From contig NC_088304.1 in assembly GCF_032854445.1 (NCBI RefSeq), positions 30,761,732 through 30,821,731 on the forward strand: a stretch of DNA of 60,000 nucleotides, given 5' to 3'. The stretch is from Liolophura sinensis (taxonomy: Eukaryota > Mollusca > Polyplacophora > Chitonida > Chitonidae). Position 1 is the stretch's first letter. Each line of letters starts with the position of its first letter. The translations under genes were made by a program, and so were the position numbers. This document shows positions 45,031 to 55,900 of this stretch, in pieces. The notes under the pieces are model-generated. The model did no database searches. It was given only the letters and a program-made list of their open reading frames with translations, and had not been told where the DNA came from.

Positions 45031-45603
45031 AATCTCTATAACGCGAAAGAACACCCCTAAGATATGTAAGCATCTGAGGAAAGATCATTGGACACTGTAT
45101 CTAAAACTATCTTTTGCTAATTTCTACATTTTCACTATAAAATGCCACTGAAAGCGTGGATTTACGGTGGAATTTATGAATCATTTTGATAATGTAACAT
45201 GCCAGTCGGCGGGACATGTGTGTAATTGATGTTTTTGTAGTTCATTCTTTCAACTTTGGATGAAATTCTTGTGCAATGTCTACTCTAAAAAAATACCCAA
45301 ACATATGAGATAAGAAACACGTTTCTGATATCACTCACACCTAAATTGCTTTTCAACACCACTGAAGTAAAGAAACAAACAAACAAACAGAACAAACATC
45401 ATTATTACAGAAAAGTATTATTCAGGAGAGTTATTTAATTTGTTCTTTGAGCCGGATGTCTGAAGATGAGAGCTTAACGTTTCTCTTACCAGGCCATTTC
45501 CGTGTCAGCCCTGTCTATACCCACTCCCTATGACAATTCCAAAAATCTTATCGCCGTAAGTAACACGGCTCAGTGCTGTTATAGTCTAGTATTCATGCTT
45601 GTA

Positions 45604-45866
45604 AGGGGCCTCCGTTTCCGAGGGGGTTAGCACGCCAGCGCGGCGCAGTGATGCAGGAGCCTCCCATTAATGCGAGTTAAAGTCCAGGTCATGCATGCTG
45701 GCTTCCTCTCCGGTCGTAACGTGGGAAGGTCTGCAGCAACCTGCGGATGGTCGTGGGTCTTCTCCGTGCTCTGTCCGGTTTCCTCCCACCATAATCCTGG
45801 TCGTCTTCGTATAAGTGCAATATTCTTGAGTACAGTAAAACACCAGTTAAATAAAAAAATACATCA
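45604..45866 (+). mobile_element. SINE family I, full length with tRNA-like head
   Basis: The head GGGGCCTCCGTTTCCGAGG carries GGGTTAGCACGCC and a degenerate B-box (AGTTAAAGTCC). The core CTCTCCGGTCGTAACGTGG, GCAACCTGCGGATGGTCGTG and the tail AAATAAAAAAAT follow. It lies in the putative 5'UTR intron of the 46107 gene. Confidence 0.85.
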
Positions 45867-46106
45867 TTCCTGTCCTTTCGATGACTACTTGTAGGTAAAC
45901 TGATAACGTACAGGTAGAAATCATATTACAAGAGGATATCATTCAATCCGGCTGTACTCAACAATACTCCAGTCGTTATTGTGCGGGTAAATATAGAGGT
46001 TATTGCCATTCATTTTTCTATTCTTCCTGTGACCTTTGGTGCATCAATGTAGATTCCCTTTTCCCTTTTCTTTATACCATTTTGTTTGTTTGCAGCAACC
46101 ATCAAT

Positions 46107-47346
46107 ATGACGGAGATGATCCGACGACTAGATTACGAACGCCGCTGTAAGGAGTGGCTAAAACGGCGTTCACGGTTGAACCTTGAGACCCGCGAATGCA
46201 GTCAAAACATCCGATATCTTCACAAGAGAGAAGAGAAACTCTTGCTCCAGAGCCTTGCTCGACTGGACCTTGCCTTAAGGCTTTTGAAGAACGACTACAA
46301 AAGAAACGTCCACATTGTAAAGGCGTTTCAACGGACGATATCCACCCGTTCCGTTAAGTTCGACGACCAGGCGTTCCGAGTTGACACCTGCGGTGCAGAG
46401 GGCTCGAATGGTGCTCCGGTGATCCGGAAAAGAGGCGGACGATTCTTCCGACGAATGACTGTCGAAGATGAAGACGAAGAGAGGATTCAAGAGGAGAAAA
46501 AGGAGAGACAGAAAAAAAAGTGAAGTTAATTCCGAACCTAAACAAAACGTGACCAGATGTTCCCAAAGTCCGTTCTCTAAAGTGCATGCGGCCTTGGAAC
46601 TTTTCTCAATCGACGAAATTCCGCAAACGCCCGTAGAACGGAAACCTCAGCCCGAGAAGAGACCATCATCTTCCATATCTTTTGCGGCCGGAATGACGTC
46701 ATCTCGTTCCGGATCACATGATTTCAGCTTTGCTCGGGGCCAGCCGAGACCCCTGTCGGTGACCAATGAAAGGCCTAGTCGTGGCGGATTGACAGCCTCG
46801 GTTTCGCCATCGTCTCGACGTCGAGCGTCCACCCCTGGACCCAGGGCAGAACAAGGTCATGGGATAAAGCCTATGAGCTTTACTCCTTCCCTGCCCACAC
46901 CTGACGTCCGTGAGACTTCGCCCTCTAACCAGCGAGCTGTAATTTCTGGGTCAAGGTCAGATAAAATTAGTCATTTTGACGCTAACATCACATTTCATCC
47001 TAGAGATATCAGATCCATGTCTGTCGGTCATGTGAGTACACATCCACCAATCAGATCGAACTCTTGCACTGACATGGCGACTGCCACCATGTCTGTGTCA
47101 GAGGAAAACCGTCCCATGACCGCTGAAGTCATCCTCAGTAAACACTCTTACATGACAACTGGAAGCGGCGAGGGACGCTCCTTCAAAGTTCTTCGTGACA
47201 AGTACAAAGGCATCTATGAGGAAGACATCCACCCAGCCACCAAAAGGGTCATCGCGCTCCGAGAGGGAGAAGTAATTAATTTAGGGAAACTACAAGAACG
47301 TGTGAAGCAACTTTGTTTGAAACTGAAGGCCTTTAATAAGTTATGA
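46107..47346 (+). CDS. Unrecognised coiled-coil/disordered protein, frameshifted
   Basis: An acceptor (TTTGTTTGTTTGCAG, ending 46095) precedes ATG at 46107. The first frame gives 138 residues to a TGA at 46521: a charged helical segment (MIRRLDYERRCKEWLKRR, YLHKREEKLLLQSLARLDL), then an acidic/basic stretch. It stops right after eight A (46512-46519). The +1-shifted frame continues for 275 residues to TAA/TGA at 47344 with a Ser/Pro-rich middle and a conserved-looking end (SFKVLRDKYKGIYEEDIHPA, then a leucine-rich helix). One A fewer would make a single product of about 412 residues. A homopolymer error, a polymorphism or a true mutation are all possible. I do not recognise the family. Confidence 0.65.
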
Positions 47347-48081
47347 ATATTCGTGCAGTATTCAATACGGCGTTATTGAAGTTGTGATTGTGTTAAATAG
47401 ATATTTGTTTTTATCTGTGTTTTATGCTCATTTATGGTCATTTTACCTACAATATCCATACACGTGCAGTCAATAACTTCAAACCAGCTATGAGTTAATG
47501 TTTCATTAGGTGGGTATATGGCAGCTACCTTGCTCACTTTACATATATGCCGTCATTATATATAAAATCTAGATTACTTTAAAACATTCCCCAAGTCAGT
47601 CACCATACCTGACGAAAAGCAGTAGCCTACTCCGAGCGTTCCCATTTCCTGAACCATAATTCTGACACTTGCTCTATAAGTAAAAAGTTATGTTTGTGTA
47701 CATGCAGCGTCAGGCACTATATATCTCCGCATGATGAAAACAAGAAAAAAAAAATTAACACCCATGTTCCGTTCTCTTCAATGAATTTCTATAGCAGTAT
47801 ATCAGTACAAAATCTAATCATGGACAACAGTTTTGCTAACAGCCAGGAAAACACACGAGGGCCATTGTCGAGAGGGATGGGTTTCTAGAATTTAAAGTAT
47901 AGGTAAATTTGCAGTAGCTGGGACATCAGAATATTGTCTTGCAGTCAACCCATAACTGTTATCTAAATGTCCCATGTTCAAAGACAAGATGAAAGCAATA
48001 CCGTCTGACCGTCAGATAGACAGATAGTGGGTCTTAGCATCCCAGAGGCCTGGTCCCCTTGCATCGTTTTAATGTCATGGA

Positions 48082-48375
48082 TGTTAAATGTGATGACAGC
48101 ACAGGATTTTGAGTAATTCTACACAAGTGACGTCTAATACATTGTAATTAACATTACTGCATTTTTTAAACCTTATCCGTGGTGGTATGGGGCGTGTAAA
48201 TCGCTACTATTTATGCATGTACATGAACAGTCAGAATAAAACCCTAACTGAGGTAAATTGGCAAGAGGGCATATTTCACCGGTTACAAGTGACCATTTCC
48301 CATTTTTCACTGTCGTCGCTGCTCTGGTTTACTCTCCATGCTGTAGGCCGACATCTTTATTTATATTACACGGAT
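48082..48375 (+). mobile_element. Dispersed element, single-unit copy B
   Basis: TTAAATGTGATGACAGCACA, TTTTGAGTAATTCTACAC, CTACTATTTATGCATG, CATGAACAGTCAGAATAAAA, TTTCACCGGTTACAAGTG and one terminal unit (CACTGTCGTCGCTGCTCTGG) match copies A and C over about 290 bases. Confidence 0.82.
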
Positions 48376-48474
48376 CTGGTTGTCGCGGCTAATAGATATA
48401 AACTTCATTTCATATTTCGCCTGACATTGCTTCCAATGCATTAAGCCAACGCTACGTCAGCCCAGCTGCGTCAG

Positions 48475-48720
48475 TGAATGAATGAATGAATGAGTGAATA
48501 CTTGGGGCTTAACGTCGTACTTAATTTTCATAATTTTGTCATATGACAGTGAGGAGTCATTAGGTGTGTGCTTATATACTGTGTCTTCTTGTGGCAGGGC
48601 GAGTCCATGTCGCCAAAGTGCTGCTGTCACTGAAGTATCATTCCGAAGACACCAGGCATGACACTTTACCCAGTCCCATTATACTGACACCAGGCCAACC
48701 AGTCCTGTTTACATGTTTAC
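48475..48720 (-). mobile_element. SINE family II, 3' part
   Basis: A (GAAT)n run, then CTTGGGGCTTAACGTCGTAC, TTTGTCATATGAC, ATTCCGAAGACACCAGGCAT and ACACCAGGCCAACCAGTC, which is the reversed order of the 37925-38245 copy, lacking the head. Confidence 0.75.
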
Positions 48721-49121
48721 CGCGTAATAAAAGACACCAAATAAAAGACGCTGGGATGAAGTGACGTAATCAGAAATAAACCAAAATTCCTCTCCGTCAT
48801 GCAGAACTTTCTCGTGGAAATGGGCAGTTTTCTTATGATATTAATAGCATTCCTCAAGGCCTGTAAACTCAGAGTATATTTATAATAAATAATACTGTGT
48901 TAGGTTATAGTACAGGCAACAATCCCCCGCCATAACTATGTAGAGTAATGGTTATGGTCGTTGTGTTCGTCATGACAGTCCGAAATAAAACTATGCACTT
49001 GGGTGAAGAAAACCTAAAAATGAATGTTCGTTATGTCATTTATTGCCAGTAAGTAAACTGCCAGATGTCAGTTCGATATTTAAATTATAATCGTCCTATA
49101 TGAGTAACTTTAAGCAATATC

Positions 49122-49700
49122 TATGCGAAACTTGGCACTTTTGCACATTCACACACGGGATGCACGTTCGCAGCATTAGCTTGGGTTTCGCTGCTTAGGG
49201 TAAAATGGCAAATGGCATGTGGGTTAATAACCTCACTCATAATATCAGGACCACCAAACTTGGTACGTTTGCACATTCACGCACAGGGTACCCATTCGTA
49301 GCATTAGACTTGGGTTTCGCCGCTTGGGGTAAACTGGCAAATGACTTGTGGGTTATGTCAATAACCCCGTTTATAATATCAGGACCACCAAACTTGGTAC
49401 TTTTGCACATTCACGCACAGGGTACCCATTCGTAGCATTAGCCTTGGGTTTCGCCGCTTGGGGTAAACTGACAATTGACATGTTGGTTATGTCAATAACC
49501 CCGTTTATAATATCAGGACCACCAAACTTGGTACGTTAGCACATTCACGCACAGGGTAGGCCTACCCATTCGTAGCATTAGTCTTGAGTTTCGCCGCTTG
49601 GGGAAAACTGGCAATTGACATGTGGGTTATGTCAATACCCCGTCAAACCCCGTTTATAATATCAGGACCACCAAACTTGGTACGTTTGCACGTGTCCAAA
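49122..49700. repeat. 134-bp tandem array, about 4.3 units
   Basis: CACCAAACTTGGTACGTTTG recurs at offsets of 134, 134 and 149 bases. Each unit contains CACATTCACGCACAGGG, GGGTTTCGCCGCTTGGGG and ATAATATCAGGACCACC. The final unit has insertions. Unit ends decay gradually into flanking DNA. Confidence 0.92.
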
Positions 49701-50629
49701 CGGGCTACACTCTCGTGGCATATTATACTTCTGGGTTTCGCCCATTTCCCGCGTGTGCGGAAAGTGTTAAAGATGAAGCCTCTTAACTACCAGACTACCA
49801 GCAACGTAGGCATTACGTCGCCATGGATTGCTCGTAACGTTAAGTGGGTTTCGTACAAGCGGGCCCTTCTCCTGTGATCAACACTGGTCGAAACTCCAAG
49901 CATATACTCCAAGATCATGGGCTACAGTTTGATGCAGGTTCTATCATTGTATCGCTTATACTTCTCACTCTACATGGCAAAATGGGATCTAATTTACTTA
50001 GCGGATATCCGGAAATAACTGAGCCTGACGGATCTTACAGTATTAGAACATGCATCAATAAGCAAACTACATACAAAACTGTCTTCCGTTTAGGAGCTCA
50101 CGCAAAAAATAAAACGAGTTTGGATTTTCATTGGATTTTTTTTTCACTTCAGAGAAAATCTTGAAACTTCCGGTAAAAACTGCCATATTTGGATTCAATG
50201 CATAAAGTTATTTAAGATAACGTCAAATTTGCATCATTGTATGATAAAACTAGGGAGAAAATGGGTGAACGCTGAAAAATATGTCACGTGACCTGCTAAA
50301 ATGGCTACAGGATCTTAATTTGCATTCGGAAATCAAGTCTTTTTACTATTATTTATGCAGATTTACGCACTGTGTAGCAATGTACTAAATTTCACCCTGT
50401 TTGAATGAACTGTTTTTGAGAAGAAGAGGTTTTCAATAAAATTCAAAATGGCCGCCAAATCATGTGCCCCGTCAAAAATCACACAGTAGCAGATGTTATG
50501 CAATGTGTTCAATACATGACATAAGTTTGATTTTTTTTACCTTCAGCAGTTTTGAAGATATTAGAGTTTGAAATCAGCGAACAAATAATGAAATAATTCC
50601 AACATTTTCAATAGATGCCCCGCCAAACT

Positions 50630-50770
50630 GCTTTAGGGTTAGCACACCAGCGAGCCATATTGAACCAGGAGACTCTCACCAATCCGGTGTCTCCCTGGAC
50701 TCTCTCGTAAAAGTGAAATATTCTTGATTACGGTGTATTTAACACCAATCAAATAAATCAAATAAGTAAA
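50630..50770 (+). mobile_element. SINE family I copy with large internal deletion
   Basis: The head GGGTTAGCACACCAGCG is followed within 80 bases by TCTCGTAAAAGTGAAATATT, GATTACGGTGTATTTAAC and ACCAATCAAATAAATC. Most of the central core is missing. Confidence 0.75.
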
Positions 50771-52387
50771 ACTACGTGGACTCCTAAAATTACATTCAGA
50801 TACAATTTTGAAACATCTTCCTCATTGGTTACTTACTCATTAACAGTAATATCGTCATTAGGGACTACACTTTCTGAATGTAGCACAGACTCTAGTGTTG
50901 AAAACCGGCTGAGACTATTGTGGGTTTCGAACCAACGACCTCAGAGTCAGGCAGCAAATCGTCAGCAATACTTATTCATAAGTTTTTTTTCCCTGTACAT
51001 TATTCAACGATCAAGGCATAGCGGTTGATCAATATGAGACATTCAAGCTTTCAAAACACAGGCACAGGGTAAGAGGTATCACTCAGCGAAGGAAGTCGTT
51101 CGGCTATTTTCATGATATCATAACTGCTCTGAACCAATCATCAGCAAACTCTTTAGTCACGTGACTAGAGTACTGAAGGTGAGAATAAACTGGATTTAAC
51201 CTCGGAGAGATAGACATTGAAGACGACTTCAGCAAGTAAAAAATGAAACATATAACTTTTAGGTGATGTACGGAATTCTTTCTGGAAAAGTAATCAGAAT
51301 GTATTCAGCCTTCAGATTTGATAGTTTGAATGTCCTGTAGCACTTTAAACTTAAGGAATCAACAAAAATCAGCAGTTTGCCCATTTAGCTCAGTGTTATT
51401 TATCACTTCCTGCTCCTTGAAAGGAACACATGTGCTCGAAACTATGAATAGTTCCTCTTGGTGTTCGCCGTGTCTGTGTGGCGAAACGTCACCGGTGCAG
51501 CCACGATCACGTATCTTATTCAACATGATAATGTCCGAATTTCTTGTCTGGATCAAGAAATCTCGTTTTCTACAACAAATGCTGTCCGTGAGCACTGGGC
51601 TATAAATTTCACAATGAGTATACTGGACCATTTTGTAAGTAACTAGTGTCCAGAATCTCTGGTTCGCTTTAAACGTTGCCTTGCGACTGAAACGTCCATT
51701 TTGATTGACGGGTTGACGAATGTCTGTTTGGAGACTTAGATTTTAACTGAGAGATGAAATCAATTGATTTAATTGTCTGATTGTTGTTTAACGCTGTAGG
51801 AGACTACACAAGAATTTTTTACTAATACAACCGAATGGCGGCAAAAGAAAAAAAATTATGTTAAAAGTTGGCCTCAAATACTCAGCGCACTGATTACATC
51901 ACTTTACTGTCGTCACACAGATGCATGCTCTTGCATTTCCTTAGACACGTTTCCAAAGCAAAATTATGACAGGAAGACTGGATTTGTCCATATTCTTTCT
52001 GGTTACCTGGGGAGGGGGGTATTTAATTGTTTACGTTCAGTATTCATGTTGGTATCTGTAACACTTAAAACCCGCAATCCAAAATTTATTTCCAGTTTGT
52101 GGCAGACCTTCTCCAGTTCGTTTTCCGTTTCATATTTTGAATAAAGCCCCCGTGTGTGGATTGGATTGTCTCCCTTTACAAACACGTTGTGATGAAATGA
52201 GACGTAAACAACGTTGGTGAGTCCTGGATGAAACGGACAATATTGCTACAAGACTAAGATGGTCTAACTTACACCGAAAATCTCAACATGTATGGTGACT
52301 CCAGATAGGAAACGTGGTAACGGAAGATGCTTTACATGGTGTTTTTCACAGAAATAATGTGAAGACGGCGCTGTTGTTGTTGTAACA

Positions 52388-52440
52388 TGAAAGGAGTGAG
52401 TGCTTGGGGTTTAACGTCGTACTCAACAATTAATATGATA
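52388..52440 (-). mobile_element. SINE family II tail fragment
   Basis: GTGAGTGCTTGGGGTTTAAC and GTCGTACTCAACAATT are the reversed 3' end of family II; nothing else of the element remains. Confidence 0.65.
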
Positions 52441-52864
52441 GGAAGAAGTACATGTAGTAGTAGCTGTACTGAGGGTTGTGAAGTTTACGCTGCTGTTTTG
52501 ATCATCTGTTAGAGGATGTGGTAAATAGCTGTTCTTCACAATGAACAGATGAATGAGTGGGTCAACAATAAAAACAAAAGGCAGCGCAACATAAACTTTA
52601 CAACTGCTGTGAGTGTGTAGGCTCCGTCTACATGCAGTCATGGCAGTGACTCACGACATGTTTTGCAGTAATTTTCATTGAGAAACAGCATGTTTTTTGT
52701 TTAAAACTGTATGTTTTTTTCTGTTTTTTGAAAAGATTCACTTTATACTCACTGAATACGGTTTTCTTCCAGCCAGATGTTGATGAAATTCGATCCAGTG
52801 GTGTCACATACTAATTGACGAAGCGGCCTTTTTCCTCGCGTGCCACATCAAAGAAACCAGAAAG

Positions 52865-52999
52865 ATGCTGGAGCAACTTGTGACTTTGCTGAACATGACA
52901 GTCATGGATTGTCTCTCTCTGCCTCTGTGGACTCTCCTGCTAGGGAGCATTGGTCTTGTATGGCTGCTCTTTCAACGCAGGAGACCATTAAATGCGAAG
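52865..52999 (+). CDS. TYW1: TYW1 exon 1 (membrane anchor)
   Basis: It encodes 45 residues beginning [10 protein letters not shown] with the helix [16 protein letters not shown] followed by QRRR, a helix-then-basic pattern typical of an N-terminal membrane anchor, as in the vertebrate protein. The donor GCGAAG|GTATTT leaves phase 0. ATG context (AAGATGC) is moderate. Confidence 0.85.
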
Positions 53000-55900
53000 G
53001 TATTTCCCTACATCTGTCACATTCTTTCGAAGAGAGAGTTAACAAATATACACATACAAAATAATATGAATGTACACATGTTAATGAGGAAAAAAGTGAC
53101 ATTAGTAAGTTGCTGGTATTTACATCTAAAAATTGTTTTTAATGTCTTGCATCTTTACCCATGTTTATATTTCCCCACAAACCAGTGTGATATGAACTAA
53201 TATAAACGTATCTCATGATATATGATGGTACATGTGTAGTTTATATTTGTTTACTTAGTTTTCCACAGCTGAGAGTACCTTGTAACTCTAAGAATCTGTA
53301 AAATTAGACATGCATATGTAATTTCCTTTCAAACTTCTCATAATTTATTTAATGTCTGTTGAGAGGAAAAGCCATTCTCTTCGTTTTCCAGATCATAAAA
53401 TTGTGTGTCTTGAGTGAAATGTTTTTATTTACCATAAAAGTCACTCTAAAAAACTAGTAAAGAAAAAGAAAGCTTAAATATGAATTAAGGCTTGTCAGAC
53501 AGACCCCTGAAAGGTATGCATAAAATAGTCATTTATCTTTTTATTTTGTTTTGAAGAGTACTCAGGATTTTCGAATGTTTGAATTCTATGGTGGGTCTTA
53601 TTGGTGTTTGTGAACTCTGTCATCACAACACCCTTTTTCCTTTCATTCACCAGAAGAAAGGAACTGTTGAGAACGTTGTTTCAATAATCGTTATTCATCT
53701 GTTTACAGCTGGAAAAACTTCCTGTGATTTCAGAGTTCGTAACCAGTGGTAGTGTTTAAGTGGCTTTAAACAAACTGGCCTGATAATGTGGTGATGTAGT
53801 TCTCCTGTCTTACAAGAAAACAATGGTTAACCTAATTAGACTAGAGTAGCCACTACGTGAGAAAAGGTCTCTCATTCCTGTACGTTAATAAACTATAAGA
53901 CAAATTATGATGTTTTTTGTTTTTTTTGTTTTCAGAAACTCTACAAGAGCCCAGTCCAGTCTTCTGAATCTGAAAATAATTTGAGGAGCAAAAACATTGA
54001 TGACAAAATTCTGTATGCAGGAGTCAAGCAAATGACGATCAGAGTGTTGTATGGAACTCAAACTGGAACTGCTGAGGTTAGAGGATTGAGTACATTACAT
54101 GTGTAGTTTGTATCAGACTTCAACCATGTCCTGGAGAAAATTCGTTGGTTTTTTTTTTTCTAAACTGCCTTCAAATTCCTGATATGTTTAAGGCATATGT
54201 ACTAAACTGACAAAAGAGCTTATCTCAAACATCATACATGTCATTGTCATATGGCAATTTCAAGTTTTCAAAAATCTGTAAAGCCATTAAATTATTTTCT
54301 TGCAGAACTCTTAAAGGCAAATGTTAATTTATGTCAACTGACATATGCTCATTTGCGTGCTTTTGTGTGGTAGATGCTCTGAAGTGCAATCTGCGATAAA
54401 ACAGATTCTGCCATACTGTTATCATAAGATCTTTATTACACACTGAAATTTTATGTGTCGCTAACTTAGTCATGTTTTTGTTAACTGAAAGCATTATCAT
54501 TTACATTTCATATTTTTCAGAAATTAGCAAAATTGTTGCACAGAAACATCACAGAAAAGTTTGCAAATCTGGATGTCGCAGAGGTTAAAAATGTGAAGAA
54601 TTTTGACCCTGAAGATCAGCTGGCAGAAGAGGTTTGCATTTCATGTATTTTCAAAAAGAAAGTTACTGCTTTAATAGTATTTAACTGTGATTATGAATTT
54701 GGTTTCAAGCCTTCATCTTTCAAAGCATCATTCAACAGAGTCTAGTCTGTGCTGCATTGATTTAATATCCCAGAAAGTGTGTGTGGCAGTCATGGTAAAT
54801 AAATCTATTTGGTATAAATACTCACCTTGAGTTTTATCTTAAGAGTGAAAAATACATTGCTTACTTCTTTCTTTTTTCAGATGTGAGCATAATGGAATAC
54901 TATGAGTAGACATTTTTTTTACACGTTTTTAAAATTTTTTTTCTATTTTTTAAAGGCAAGCCAGGGTAACATTTTTGTGCTGATTATCTCCACTTACATC
55001 GATGGCCAGCCACCAGATGGTGCTGCCTGGTTCTGTAAATGGCTGAAAGAAGCATCATCAGACTTCAGAGTTCAGAAAACTTTATTGAAGGGTTTGAAAT
55101 TTGCTGTCTTTGGCTTGGGAAATTCTCTGTACGAAGGGAATTTTAATGCGGTAAGGAAATACTCATGGTACACTTCTTTCTTGCCCTGCCTCTGAGTAAG
55201 GGTGATCTTGTGTCCTGTACCTCTTGTATTTGTATATCTACAGTTACTAGCAGATAATACATGTAGTGAATTATTTTGAATTTTTGTGTGTACTCGTATG
55301 GGGTGCAATTTTGTGTTATCAGCTCCTCTTACAGAAAGTTGTGAAGACTTCAGGTGTAACAGTAGTCACATTCAACATATGTGCAACATAAATACAAGAT
55401 TCTCTGAAATGACTGCATTTGCTGTTTATTGACAGGCTGGGAGAAACGTAGACGAGTGGCTGAGTTCACTGTCAGCATCTAGAGTTACCCCCCTTGGGGT
55501 AGGAGATGAAAACGTAACAAAAAGTCAGCATGGAGGTAAATATGATGAACAAGTTGTTTAAATAGTAGATGGACACTTTAAATTGGTTAAAGATGCTGAC
55601 GATGACCCAGTAAATTCTCAGAGCCAACAAGGTTGGTGAAATAAGAGTTATCTTTGTGCTGCTGTTGTCGCGACAAAACCAAAATATTGTTGAAAGTGAC
55701 GTTAAAACTTTCACTCACTCACTTTGTCCTGGTGAGAGAAAACAAACGATTTTATTTATGTTAAATTGCCTTTCTTAATACTACGTCATCTATACTTGTA
55801 TAGCATGAGAATGAGAATAGCTTTCTGACCCTGTGAATTTTTGCAGATATCTTCTACATATTTTAGTCAAATCATGGTGATCCTGAATCACTTTTCTGTT

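Larger units (their letters stand above)
47350..52770. other. Intergenic region upstream of TYW1
   Basis: It contains dispersed-element copy B, a family II SINE, a 134-bp repeat array, a truncated family I SINE and a SINE tail. A diverged family I fragment is at about 51775-51840. No exon is supported elsewhere in it. A candidate acceptor (GTTTTCTTCCAG) ends at 52772 and may open the TYW1 5'UTR exon. Confidence 0.5.

Noticed and set aside
49205-49877. Frames with repeated Phe-Ala-Ala-Trp-Gly-Lys-Leu segments
   Set aside because: They are translations of the 134-bp array; the period is not a multiple of three, so no single frame persists.
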